A DNA stretch of 64,000 nucleotides, from NCBI GenBank assembly GCA_028283725.1, contig JAPWKC010000004.1, positions 62,001-126,000 of the forward strand, written 5' to 3'. This document shows positions 1 to 7,758 of this stretch, piece after piece. Position 1 is the stretch's first letter. Each line of letters begins with the position of its first letter. The notes under the pieces are model-generated. The model was not told the origin of the DNA. It ran no database searches and saw only the letters and a list, made by a program, of their open reading frames with translations. Source of the stretch: Neorhizobium sp. (GTDB taxonomy: Bacteria; Pseudomonadota; Alphaproteobacteria; Rhizobiales; Rhizobiaceae). A program made the position numbers and the translations under genes.

Positions 1-440
1 TCAAACGCCGCCGGCAGGACGTGCGCGCCTACGTGGCGGCGCTCGAGGAACTGGTGATCCGCACGCTCGACATGATGAACGTCAAGGGGGAACGGCGCGA
101 GGACCGGGTGGGCGTGTGGGTCAGGCGCCCGGAAAAGCCGCTGCTCTTGGATGGCAGGATGGCGGAGGACAAGATCGCAGCGCTCGGCATCCGCCTGCGC
201 CGCTGGGTGAGCTTTCACGGATTGTCGCTCAACGTCGATCCCGACCTGTCGCATTTTTCCGGCATCGTGCCGTGCGGCATTAGTTCCTACGGGGTGACCA
301 GCCTCGTCGATCTCGGGCTGCCGGTGATGATGGCGGATGTCGATATCCGGCTGCGGGAGGCTTTCGAGGAGATTTTCGGGCCGACGGCCAATGATACGCA
401 AGGCACGCTCTGTCCGGCCGAGACGGCCGTTCAGGAATGA
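1..440 (+). CDS. lipB: Octanoyltransferase LipB, C-terminal part (5' end outside window)
   Basis: Transfers the octanoyl group from acyl carrier protein to lipoyl domains, the first step of lipoate synthesis in the cytoplasm. The reading frame is open from the first bases of the window, so the start lies upstream. The visible C-terminal part holds the LipB segments [37 protein letters not shown] and IVPCGI. The Lys of KIAALG and the Cys of VPCGI are the family's two catalytic residues. A weak hairpin and T-run follow the stop. Identity is firm; only the missing N-terminus is unknown. Confidence 0.93.
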   Translation, partial: KRRRQDVRAYVAALEELVIRTLDMMNVKGERREDRVGVWVRRPEKPLLLDGRMAEDKIAALGIRLRRWVSFHGLSLNVDPDLSHFSGIVPCGISSYGVTSLVDLGLPVMMADVDIRLREAFEEIFGPTANDTQGTLCPAETAVQE

Positions 441-497
441 CATCGGTAGAAGGTTTGCGGCTCGCCTAAAGCATGTCGGGAACTTGCCGTTTTGCCT

Positions 498-522
498 GAC
501 GCGCCTTGGCGTCTTCTTTTTT
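498..522 (+). terminator. Weak hairpin with T-run after lipB
   Basis: GACGC at 498-502 pairs with GCGTC at 509-513 around a six-base loop, followed by TTCTTTTTT. The stem is short, so termination may be partial. It fits the end of the lipB transcript. Confidence 0.45.
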
Positions 523-592
523 ACGCATGTCTTACCCGAAACCGCAGGCCGCTTTCGGATCAAGACATGTTTTGACGATAACGGATGATATC

Positions 593-1012
593 ATGGGATT
601 GAAGGTCAAACATCGGCCGAACGGGGCCATTGCAAGCGTCGGTCGCGCAGGTCGGCCCGTCGTCAGCAGTGCGACCGGCGGGAGGATCGATATCGTCACC
701 GGCGCTTCCGAGCCAGGCTATAATCCCGTCGACCTGCTTTATGCGTCGCTTGCCTCGTGTCTGGCGCTCAGTGCACGGATTGCGGCAAGCCGCCTGTCGC
801 TGCTGGACCGGTTCGTCGGTGTCGTTGTCTCTGTTTCCGGGGAAAAGACGGAGGAAGAGCCGATGCGTGTGGTGCGGATGTCGGTGCATATCGCCGTCGA
901 GGGTAATTTGACCGAAGCCGAGCGCGCAGGCATCGTCCATATGGCCGAAGAGATCTGCACGGTCAGCAACACGCTTAAAACGTCGCCTTCGATGATGCTG
1001 AGTTTCGATTGA
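593..1012 (+). CDS. OsmC family protein
   Basis: A 139-residue protein of the OsmC/Ohr superfamily, whose better known members reduce organic hydroperoxides with a pair of cysteines. Family features seen are PVDLLYASLASCLALS, with the conserved Cys at the head of the central helix, and the C-terminal ICTVSNTLK segment with the second Cys. This is the usual OsmC pattern. The frame stays open upstream to 506, but the ATG at 593 gives MGLKVKHRPNG, a normal OsmC start, and the upstream residues look like non-coding sequence. The substrate cannot be inferred; a peroxidase or general stress role is possible. Confidence 0.8.
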   Translation: MGLKVKHRPNGAIASVGRAGRPVVSSATGGRIDIVTGASEPGYNPVDLLYASLASCLALSARIAASRLSLLDRFVGVVVSVSGEKTEEEPMRVVRMSVHIAVEGNLTEAERAGIVHMAEEICTVSNTLKTSPSMMLSFD

Positions 1013-1072
1013 AATCCGCTCACATCGTCATCGCAGGACGCTGTCTCCAGCAGGAGACAGCGCGCGCCATCG

Positions 1073-1570
1073 TCAGTCGCTATCGGGTATTCGGGAATCC
1101 ACGCCTGCAAGGCGCAGGTGGTTGACGACCAGACGTACGCCGGCCACGCGCTCGACGGCAGTTTCGATGCGCCTTGAAGTGGACTGGTCATCGACGACGC
1201 CGCTGATCGTCACCTCACCGTCGATAACGTGGAGATCGAGGCCATTCATGTCGGCAATGTCGAGTGCATCGAGAGCGTCGGTGATGCGTTCCTCCAGATC
1301 GTCGGCGTTTTCGACACCTTTGGTGACGGGGCGGATATCGTCGACGAGCCGTTCCTCTTGTCCGTCGAAATCGGCGCCATCCACCTGATAGCCGCCGTTG
1401 CGGCCTTCGTCGAAATTGGCTTGCGGCTGGCCGTAGGCCATATTGTCGACCGGGCGGCTGCCGGCGCCTGCCGCATCGTCATAGGGCCAGCCTTCGTCGA
1501 TGTCGCGTTCTTCGTAGTCGCGAAAATCCTCCTCGCGGGAGATGTCGTCGACCTTGCGTTTGAGAGCCAT
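1073..1570 (-). CDS. BON domain protein
   Basis: A 165-residue acidic protein with one BON domain at about residues 90-155 (LDLHVIDGEVTISGVV, then RIETAVERVAGVRLVVNHL). BON domains are thought to bind phospholipids or other hydrophobic ligands and occur in OsmY-type and secretin-associated proteins. There is no signal peptide: the N-terminus MALKRKVDD runs into a low-complexity stretch rich in Asp, Glu and Gly (residues 8-80). It is therefore probably cytoplasmic or peripheral. It lies downstream of the deformylase-like gene on the same strand, about 120 bp away. No specific function can be assigned. Confidence 0.75.
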   Translation of the reverse strand: MALKRKVDDISREEDFRDYEERDIDEGWPYDDAAGAGSRPVDNMAYGQPQANFDEGRNGGYQVDGADFDGQEERLVDDIRPVTKGVENADDLEERITDALDALDIADMNGLDLHVIDGEVTISGVVDDQSTSRRIETAVERVAGVRLVVNHLRLAGVDSRIPDSD

Positions 1571-1691
1571 GATCGTCTCCTTTCAAGCTTTCCTGCGTCG
1601 GCCCGAATGGCGACCGCGCTTCAGAGACAAAACCCGACGGCATCCCGATTGGTTCCCTTTATCGGGACGGAAGGTCTCAGAGAGATGCCGG

Positions 1692-2183
1692 CTACTGGCT
1701 CTTCTGCCAGCGTTTGACCAGCCGGTCGCGCTTCAGGCGCGTCAGGCGGCGCAGCCAGAACATGCCGTCCAGCTGGTCGATCTCGTGCTGGACGCAGACG
1801 GCGTGAAAGCCGCTTGTCTCCATCTCGTGACATTCCCCCTCAAGATCCTGATAGCGGAAGCGTATCTGGAACGGGCGCTCGATCTCGTCGGTCGCGCCCG
1901 GCATGGAGACGCTTCCCTCCGTGTGAACGATCGTCTTTTCGCCGACCTCTAAGATCTCCGGGTTGACGTAGATCTCGGCCGGCTTGTCCTTGGATAATTC
2001 CAGGATGAAGAGCCGGATGAAGCGGCCGACATGGGCGGCGGTGATGCCGACGCCGGGGGCGGCGCGCATGGTTTCAAGAAGGTCATCGGCGAATGTGGCC
2101 AGTTCCGCATCGAAAGTCGCGACGGGCAGACAGGGCGTGGCAAGGCCGGGATCGGGATAGCGGAGGATTTTGAGAAGCGTCAT
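1692..2183 (-). CDS. Peptide deformylase-like protein, metal ligands missing
   Basis: A 163-residue protein with the peptide deformylase fold. All three signature motifs are recognisable but altered. Motif 1 (normally GxGxAAxQ) reads GVGITAAHVG at 44-53, with Gln replaced by His. Motif 2 (EGCLS) reads EGSVS at 89-93, with the metal-binding Cys replaced by Ser. Motif 3 (HExxH) reads HEIDQ at 133-137, with the second metal His replaced by Gln; the catalytic Glu134 stays. Active deformylases need the Cys and both His residues to hold Fe2+, so this copy is unlikely to deformylate in the usual way. The true def gene would be elsewhere. It is full length with no stop or frameshift, which points to a retained function rather than decay. 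Confidence 0.85.
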   Translation of the reverse strand: MTLLKILRYPDPGLATPCLPVATFDAELATFADDLLETMRAAPGVGITAAHVGRFIRLFILELSKDKPAEIYVNPEILEVGEKTIVHTEGSVSMPGATDEIERPFQIRFRYQDLEGECHEMETSGFHAVCVQHEIDQLDGMFWLRRLTRLKRDRLVKRWQKSQ

Positions 2184-2483
2184 TTGCGTGTCTCCCGATC
2201 ATTCGGTGAATGGGTATTGACGGCGTGCACGCGTCACACTGCCGCGCTTGCGTCGCATGCGGAAACCAATCCGCCGGATGCGGCGTTTGGGACACTCATA
2301 CAGGCATTTGCACGGGTGGGTGGCCGACAGGCAAGCCCTATCGCCATCCATTGGTTATCCGCTTGTTGACAATGGTTTTTCGGCCGTGTTGATCGGGCGT
2401 TAACGCGGTCGCGGCAATGTGTCTGGACAGGCGATGCCGGCGGTTCCTGCGACAGTCACGGGCCGCTACAGAGGGGGGCGACG

Positions 2484-3902
2484 ATGAGCGAGATCAAGCA
2501 AGACGAACGCCCGCGCCCGAAAAACGGCGAGCCGAGCGAGGACATCTATTCCGAGGCCGGGGCGATCCGGCCGGACTTTCTGGCCCAGGTCGGTGCTGCG
2601 ATCGCCGATCGCGACACGCTGTTTCTGCAACGGCATGTGGCGCGGCTGCACGAATCCGAACTCGGCGACCTGCTTGAATCGATATTGCCCGAGCAGCGCC
2701 GGGCGATGGTCAGTCTTCTCGGCGCCGATTTCGACCTGACGGCGCTGACCGAGGTCGATGAGGCGATCCGTCTCGAGATCGTCGAGCAGATGCCGAATGC
2801 GCAGATCGCGGCGGCGATCGGCCATCTCGATTCGGACGATGCCGTCTATATTCTGGAAGACCTCGATCAGGAGGATCGCGAGGCGATCCTTGCCGAACTG
2901 CCGTTCAACGAGCGCGTCAGGTTGAGACGGGCGCTGGATTATCCGGAAAGTTCGGCCGGCCGGCGCATGCAGACGGAGTTCGTCGCCGTGCCGCCGTTCT
3001 GGACCGTCGGCCAGACGATCGACCACCTGCGCGAGGACGAGGGGCTGCCGGAGAGTTTTACCCAGATCTTCGTCGTCGATCCGACTTTCAAGCTTCGCGG
3101 CGTCGTCGATCTCGACCGCATCCTGCGCACCAAGCGGCAGGTGAAGATCGAGACGATCATGCGCGAGACGAATTACCCGATCCCGGCCTCGATGGATCAG
3201 GAAGAGGCGGCCCAGCTCTTCGAACAATACGATCTTCTGTCGGCTGCCGTGATCGACGACAACGATCGTCTCGTCGGGGTGCTTACCATCGACGACGTGG
3301 TCGACGTGATGCAGGAAGAGGCGGAAGAGGATTTCATGCGCATCGGCGGTGTCGGTGACGAAGAGCTCTCCGACAGCGTCATCGACACCTCGAAGTCGCG
3401 CGTGCCGTGGCTGCTCGTCAATCTGGTCACGGCGTTTCTCTCCGCCTCGGTGATCTCGCTGTTCGAGGCGACGATCGAGCAGGTCGTGGCGCTTGCGATC
3501 CTGATGCCGATCGTGGCGGGCATGGGCGGAAATGCCGGGTCGCAGACGATGACCGTGACGGTGCGGGCGCTTGCGACCCGCGATCTCGATATCCACAATG
3601 CCTGGCGTGTTGCCCGCCGCGAGGTGGGCGTCGGGCTGATCAACGGCGCGTTGATCGGCTGTCTGGTCGGCACGGTCGCGGGCCTGTGGTTCCACGACGT
3701 CCATATCGGCGGACTGATCGCGACCGCGATGCTGATCAACATGTGCGCGGCTGCCGTTGCCGGCATCACCATCCCCGTGCTGTTGAACCGCGCCGGCGCC
3801 GATCCGGCCGTTTCCTCGGCGGTTTTCGTCACCGCCGTTACCGATACGACCGGGTTCTTCTCGTTTCTCGGCCTGGCAACATGGTGGTTCGCGATCGGCT
3901 GA
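2484..3902 (+). CDS. mgtE: Magnesium transporter MgtE
   Basis: A 472-residue Mg2+ channel/transporter of the inner membrane. Domain order is typical: a helical MgtE N domain (about 50-150), two CBS domains (about 160-220 and 222-275) that sense cytoplasmic Mg2+, then a membrane domain with about five helices from residue 310 to the end. The membrane part holds the family segments ILMPIVAGMGGNAGSQ and AAVAGITIPVLL. The ATG at 2484 follows a purine-rich GAGGGGGGCGACG stretch. It stands alone, with 300 bp upstream in which I see no gene and no recognisable magnesium riboswitch. Confidence 0.93.
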   Translation: MSEIKQDERPRPKNGEPSEDIYSEAGAIRPDFLAQVGAAIADRDTLFLQRHVARLHESELGDLLESILPEQRRAMVSLLGADFDLTALTEVDEAIRLEIVEQMPNAQIAAAIGHLDSDDAVYILEDLDQEDREAILAELPFNERVRLRRALDYPESSAGRRMQTEFVAVPPFWTVGQTIDHLREDEGLPESFTQIFVVDPTFKLRGVVDLDRILRTKRQVKIETIMRETNYPIPASMDQEEAAQLFEQYDLLSAAVIDDNDRLVGVLTIDDVVDVMQEEAEEDFMRIGGVGDEELSDSVIDTSKSRVPWLLVNLVTAFLSASVISLFEATIEQVVALAILMPIVAGMGGNAGSQTMTVTVRALATRDLDIHNAWRVARREVGVGLINGALIGCLVGTVAGLWFHDVHIGGLIATAMLINMCAAAVAGITIPVLLNRAGADPAVSSAVFVTAVTDTTGFFSFLGLATWWFAIG

Positions 3903-3930
3903 GCCATCCTGCGGCAGGCAATGAGCCGAA

Positions 3931-3961
3931 AATTGACTGTTACGTAAAAGTCAATTAATTT
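3931..3961 (+). promoter_or_regulatory. 26-bp palindromic operator within a promoter, upstream of the MerR gene
   Basis: Bases 3931-3956 form one palindrome: AATTGACT at 3931-3938, TTACGTAA at 3940-3947 and AGTCAATT at 3949-3956 share one centre at 3943/3944, with only the pair 3939/3948 unmatched. TTGACT at 3933-3938 and TAATTT at 3956-3961, 17 bases apart, read as a -35/-10 pair, so the dyad sits in the promoter spacer, where MerR regulators bind. The MerR gene starts 142 bp further on, so autoregulation is the simplest reading. Confidence 0.6.
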
Positions 3962-4102
3962 GGCGCACTTCAGGGCACGCTCCCATTGAGAGTGGTGAGG
4001 TGCAACGAGGCAATGAACCTACGCATCGATGCGCCGGGGACGACACGCCAAGCCAGGCGTTGCATTCGTCCCATCCGGCCGATGCCGTAGCAGGAAGCGA
4101 CT

Positions 4103-4489
4103 GTGGACAAATATTACACCATTACCGAACTGACCCGCGAATTCGGCATCTCGACGCGGACGCTGCGCTTTTATGAGGACGAGGGGCTTATCCATCCCGA
4201 GCGGCGCGGTCGCACGCGGCTGTTTCGCGCCGCCGACCGTCGCCTCATTCTGGAGATCCTGCGCGGACGCAGGATCGGGTTCACGGTTGCCGAGATCCGC
4301 GAGATCATCCAGATCTACAAGGAACCGCCCGGCGAGATGGGGCAGTTGAAGCTTCTGATGAAGCGCGTCGACGAAAAACGCGACGAGTTGCGCCAGAAGC
4401 GCAAGGATATCGACGAAACGCTGGTCGAACTCGGCAATGTCGAGGAAGCCTGCCTGACGCGGCTGGCCGAAATCGGCGTCGGCACCTGA
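4103..4489 (+). CDS. MerR family transcriptional regulator, LiuR-like
   Basis: A 128-residue DNA-binding protein. The N-terminal winged helix reads YYTITELTREFGISTRTLRFYEDEGL, followed by a RRGRTRLF wing and a second helix pair up to about residue 75. A long coiled-coil dimer helix (KRVDEKRDELRQKRKDIDETL) ends it. No C-terminal metal-binding cysteine pattern is present, so it is not a metal sensor of the MerR/CueR kind. The N-terminus resembles LiuR, the regulator of branched-chain amino acid and acyl-CoA breakdown, but none of those genes are nearby. A strong palindrome lies upstream at 3931-3956. Confidence 0.85.
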   Translation: MDKYYTITELTREFGISTRTLRFYEDEGLIHPERRGRTRLFRAADRRLILEILRGRRIGFTVAEIREIIQIYKEPPGEMGQLKLLMKRVDEKRDELRQKRKDIDETLVELGNVEEACLTRLAEIGVGT

Positions 4490-4536
4490 ATGCACAGATG
4501 GTGGCACAGGTCACGCCTGCGCCGCCTCGGCCTTCG

Positions 4537-5064
4537 TCACCTTGGTGGCAGGCCGGTGATCCTTGCGATGAAATCGGCGATCGCCATCGTGTCGTCGAGA
4601 TCGAAGACCGGCAGGTCTGCGGCCTCGACCGGGTGATCGGCGGCAATGGCGCGGATATGAGGATCCGATGGGGCCAACGGTTCGCGGTTTTTGGATTCCA
4701 GCCGCCGCGCCTCGATTTTCGGCACCGGTTCGCGCTTGTAGCCCTCGATCAGCACCAGATCGCAGGGGGCGATCCGGGCGAGGATTTCTGCAAGGCTCGG
4801 TTCGGCTGCGCCGCGCAATTCGTGCATGATGGCAAAACGCGTGCCGGAGACGATCGTGACTTCCTGAGCGCCCGCCTCGCGATGGCGAAAGCTGTCGGCA
4901 CCGACCTTGTCGATATCGAAATCATGATGGGCGTGCTTGATCGTCGAGATCCGGTAGCCGCGGCGGGTGAATTCGCTGACGAGGCGGACCGCAAGGCCGG
5001 TCTTGCCGGAATTCTTCCATCCCGAAATGCCGAAGACGCGCGGATGAGACTTCTGGTCTGTCAT
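4537..5064 (-). CDS. mobB: Molybdopterin-guanine dinucleotide biosynthesis protein MobB
   Basis: A 175-residue GTP-binding adaptor that helps MobA attach GMP to molybdenum cofactor. The P-loop is GWKNSGKTG near residues 15-24. Further MobB features are STIKHAHHDFDIDKVGADSFRH and LVLIEGYKREPVPKIE. It overlaps the upstream mobA stop by four bases (ATGA), so the two are translated together. Confidence 0.93.
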   Translation of the reverse strand: MTDQKSHPRVFGISGWKNSGKTGLAVRLVSEFTRRGYRISTIKHAHHDFDIDKVGADSFRHREAGAQEVTIVSGTRFAIMHELRGAAEPSLAEILARIAPCDLVLIEGYKREPVPKIEARRLESKNREPLAPSDPHIRAIAADHPVEAADLPVFDLDDTMAIADFIARITGLPPR

Positions 5065-5771
5065 TTGAAATCCTGGGCTAAATCCTCAGCCATAGCCGCG
5101 GCAAACCGGCGGGCTTCGGCCAGTTCTTCGGGCGTGTTGATGTTGTAGAAGGGATCGAGCGGGCCGAGGCCGGTCGAAATCTCTGGAAAATCGACGGTCG
5201 CCACGCGGTGACGTGCGAGAAAGGCATTCATGCGGCGCTTGTCGTCTGCGGCGATCCAGCTTGCCAGGTCATCGGCAAGCGCAACCGGCCAGATGGCGAA
5301 GACAGGGTGCTTGCGCCCGTTGCTGACGGCCACGGCGATCATCTGCGGACTGTCGATGGCTTGCCACAGCAGTTCGGCAAGGTTGCGCGGCAGGAAGGGG
5401 CTGTCCGATGGCGCGGTCAGGAGATGTGTCGCCTGCGGCCTTGCGGCGGCGAAGTGCCTCAAGCCTGAAAGCACGCCGGCAAGCGGGCCGAGCTCTCCGG
5501 CCGTGGTGTCGGGGATGCGGGGCATGTGGGGGAAAAGCCCTTGCACCCGGCCGAACTCACCGGGCGCGTTCAGAAGCAGGCTATCCACCTGCGGTGACAG
5601 CGTGGCGATGATGCGCGCGATGATCGTCTCACCCGGACGAATGTCGAGAAACGCCTTCGTCTCGCCCATGCGGCTTGAAAGGCCGCCGGCAAGGATCATG
5701 CCGGGAAGGACTGCCGGCAGCTGCTGGCGCAGGCCCGCAGGTGCTGATGGAACGTCGCCGGTCTGGGGCAT
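5061..5771 (-). CDS. mobA: Molybdenum cofactor guanylyltransferase MobA
   Basis: Transfers GMP from GTP to molybdopterin-Mo to make the guanine dinucleotide cofactor used by DMSO-reductase-family enzymes. The nucleotide-binding signature GMILAGGLSSRMG, with the following Lys in ETKAF, is near residues 24-40, and TAPSDSPFLP and HPVFAIWP follow. The frame extends upstream to 5843, but the ATG at 5771 (MPQTGD) leaves a normal 236-residue protein. It leads the mobA-mobB pair. moaA lies 2 kb away on the same strand but in a separate unit. Confidence 0.92.
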   Translation of the reverse strand: MPQTGDVPSAPAGLRQQLPAVLPGMILAGGLSSRMGETKAFLDIRPGETIIARIIATLSPQVDSLLLNAPGEFGRVQGLFPHMPRIPDTTAGELGPLAGVLSGLRHFAAARPQATHLLTAPSDSPFLPRNLAELLWQAIDSPQMIAVAVSNGRKHPVFAIWPVALADDLASWIAADDKRRMNAFLARHRVATVDFPEISTGLGPLDPFYNINTPEELAEARRFAAAMAEDLAQDFK

Positions 5772-5900
5772 GGACGCAAGTCTCCCGAATCGCCATCGTG
5801 TGCCGGAGCGGCTTATCTGGTGGTGATACGATATCACGGACAAAAATCTTAGCGGATTGTGGCGGTTGATGCGGGTCTGGTGGCGGGAACGAGCAACGCT

Positions 5901-5928
5901 CTCATGGTCTCATGGTCTCATGGTCTCA
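5901..5928 (+). repeat. 8-bp tandem repeat, about 3.5 copies
   Basis: The unit CTCATGGT occurs at 5901-5908, 5909-5916 and 5917-5924, followed by a partial CTCA. It lies 130 bp upstream of the mobA start. Confidence 0.8.
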
Positions 5929-6152
5929 CGGCGTGGCGGCGAAGGCAGCCGGAACGGATGTCTGCACCCCTATGGTTGAAGGTAGGGTTCGGACGAATGT
6001 CTCGGGAGCTTTCCGATCGTGACGATAGCCAATCCCCCATCGCCCTTGCATCGTGCCGATCGAGTTTTTCATAAAGGTGTCGGGATGGCCGGGTTATAGG
6101 GATTGGGGCGAGCGATGCCTCGGCGATATCGGTCTTTCCGGCGGGTGCATTC

Positions 6153-6203
6153 TTGGGTGAAGTGCGGCCTTGGGTGAAGTGCGGCCTTGGGTGAAGTGCG
6201 TCG
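6153..6203 (+). repeat. 17-bp tandem repeat, three copies
   Basis: TTGGGTGAAGTGCGGCC repeats exactly at 6153-6169 and 6170-6186. A third copy at 6187-6203 differs in its last three bases (TCG). The array ends 27 bp before the phosphotransferase start codon, so it lies in the leader or promoter of that gene. Confidence 0.85.
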
Positions 6204-6230
6204 TCTGGGGCAAAGAAGGGGGAAGCGCTG

Positions 6231-7184
6231 ATGAACGATGTGATCTTTCCCGACATTGCAGATGGCAAGGCCTTCCGTTTCTGGCGGCACGATACCGATC
6301 AGTGGCGCGGCACCGTGCTTGCAATCTGCGCGCAGGAGAAGTTGCCCGCCGGTACATTGATGCCCTTTGCGACCGGCACCAATCTTGTCGTTGCGCTCGA
6401 CGATCGTCTCGTTCTGAAAATATTTCCACCGATCTTCCGCGGCCAGTTCGAGGCGGAGGTGACGACGCTGAGACAGCTTGCCGGCCGTTTGCCGGTCGCC
6501 ATTCCTTCGATCGTGGCGGTCGGTGAAATCGAGGCGTGGACCTATCTGTGCATGACACGGCTTCAGGGTGTCGTCGGCTCCGAGGTCTGGCCGGCACTTG
6601 ACCGACGCGGCAGGGAGCGCCTGCTCTTCGATATCGGCGAGACGATCGCCGCCGTGCAGGCCGTGCCGCCCGGACCGATCGGCAAGGGGCGGACGGATTG
6701 GCCGGGCTTCATAGAGGGGCAGATCGCGCAATGCTTCGCTCGCCATCAGGCACAGGGCCTGTCAACCAAACATCTCGATGATCTTCGCGACATCATCGCC
6801 GGAGCCCCTCCGCTGATGGCGTCCGAGGAGCCTGCCGTCATCCTGACGGGAGAATATATCCCTGAAAACTTTCTGTTGCGCGAGCGTGACGGAGGCTGGC
6901 GGATTTCCGGTCTCTTCGATTTCGGTGACGTGATGACGGGCCCTTGCGACTATGACCTTCTGGGGCCGAGCGCCTTCATGTCGGCGGGCGAGCCCGCACT
7001 CGTGCGCGCGCTGGTGTCCGGCTTCGGCTACAATCCCGGCGATGTCGACGGCGCGTGGCGCGATCGGCTCTTCATGCTTATGATCCTGCACAGGGCAAGC
7101 GATCTGCGCAACGTGGCGATCGAAGACTGGCCCGGTAAGGTCGGACACCTGAGGGAACTGGCGGATCTCATCTGGCCGGTCTGA
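6231..7184 (+). CDS. Aminoglycoside phosphotransferase (APH)-like protein
   Basis: A 317-residue protein of the APH/choline kinase-like fold, preceded by GGGGGAAGCG seven bases before the ATG. An N-lobe nucleotide region (LPAGTLMPFATGTNLVVAL, then LVLKIFPP with the Lys) leads to the catalytic loop near residues 205-213. There the usual HGDxxxxN reads TGEYIPEN: the catalytic Asp is replaced by Glu and the His by Thr, while the Asn is kept. The metal-binding DFG is intact (LFDFGDVMTG). The substrate is unknown, and the name does not imply drug resistance. A small kinase gene follows 31 bp later on the same strand. Confidence 0.75.
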   Translation: MNDVIFPDIADGKAFRFWRHDTDQWRGTVLAICAQEKLPAGTLMPFATGTNLVVALDDRLVLKIFPPIFRGQFEAEVTTLRQLAGRLPVAIPSIVAVGEIEAWTYLCMTRLQGVVGSEVWPALDRRGRERLLFDIGETIAAVQAVPPGPIGKGRTDWPGFIEGQIAQCFARHQAQGLSTKHLDDLRDIIAGAPPLMASEEPAVILTGEYIPENFLLRERDGGWRISGLFDFGDVMTGPCDYDLLGPSAFMSAGEPALVRALVSGFGYNPGDVDGAWRDRLFMLMILHRASDLRNVAIEDWPGKVGHLRELADLIWPV

Positions 7185-7215
7185 TCCGGTCGGTCTCTGA
7201 TGATGGGAGGGCTGA

Positions 7216-7758
7216 ATGCTGATCATTCTCGGCGGATTGCCGGCAAGCGGAAAAACCACGATTGCGCGGGCGCTTGCGACACATTTCGGTGCCGTTCACA
7301 TCCGCATCGATACGATCGAGCAGCGTCTTCGGGATTTGCCGGGCATGAAGGATCATGTGGGCGAGGCGGGATATCGGGTCGCCTATGGCGTCGCCGAGGA
7401 CAATCTGCGCGTCGGAGGGCATGTCGTGGCCGACAGCGTCAATCCGCTTGCCATCACCCGCGCGGCATGGCGTGCGGTTGCCGACCGGGCAAAGGTACCT
7501 TTCATCGAGATCGAAATCGTCTGCCGTGACGCCAATGAGCATCGGCACCGGGCGGAAAGCCGGATTTCCGATATTGCCGGCCTCGTCGCCCCCCGCTGGC
7601 AGAGCATCGTGGCGCGGGACTACGAAGCCTGGGTCGAGGAGCATCGGATCATCGACACGGCCGGCAGGACGGTCGGCGATGTGATCGACGAAGCGATCGC
7701 CATCGTAGCCGGGGCTCCCGGTGGCGGCGATGCAGGCGCTGGCGTCACCCGCCGGTGA
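7216..7758 (+). CDS. Small P-loop kinase (AAA_33 / chloramphenicol phosphotransferase-like)
   Basis: A 180-residue cytoplasmic ATP-binding protein. The Walker A motif is [10 protein letters not shown] at residues 6-15. A later acidic segment ([10 protein letters not shown]) and the RISDI..LVAPRW lid match small-molecule kinases of the zeta-toxin/gluconate-kinase type group. The product is not identifiable. It probably forms a two-gene unit with the APH-like gene upstream. Its last 14 bases overlap the 3' end of moaA, which runs the other way. Confidence 0.75.
   Translation: MLIILGGLPASGKTTIARALATHFGAVHIRIDTIEQRLRDLPGMKDHVGEAGYRVAYGVAEDNLRVGGHVVADSVNPLAITRAAWRAVADRAKVPFIEIEIVCRDANEHRHRAESRISDIAGLVAPRWQSIVARDYEAWVEEHRIIDTAGRTVGDVIDEAIAIVAGAPGGGDAGAGVTRR

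Larger units (their letters stand above)
5772..6230. other. Gene-free divergent region with two tandem repeats
   Basis: About 460 bp between mobA (leftward) and the phosphotransferase gene (rightward). I see no convincing gene. It carries an 8-bp repeat at 5901-5924 and a 17-bp repeat at 6153-6203, described separately. It must also hold the promoters of both flanking genes, which I could not place. Confidence 0.6.

Noticed and set aside
2223..2232. Palindrome GCGTGCACGC before mgtE as an operator
   Set aside because: Only ten bases long and the flanks do not extend the symmetry; expected by chance in G+C-rich DNA.
2466..3704. A 412-codon open frame antisense to mgtE
   Set aside because: Shadow frame with skewed Arg/Asp/His composition and no domain.
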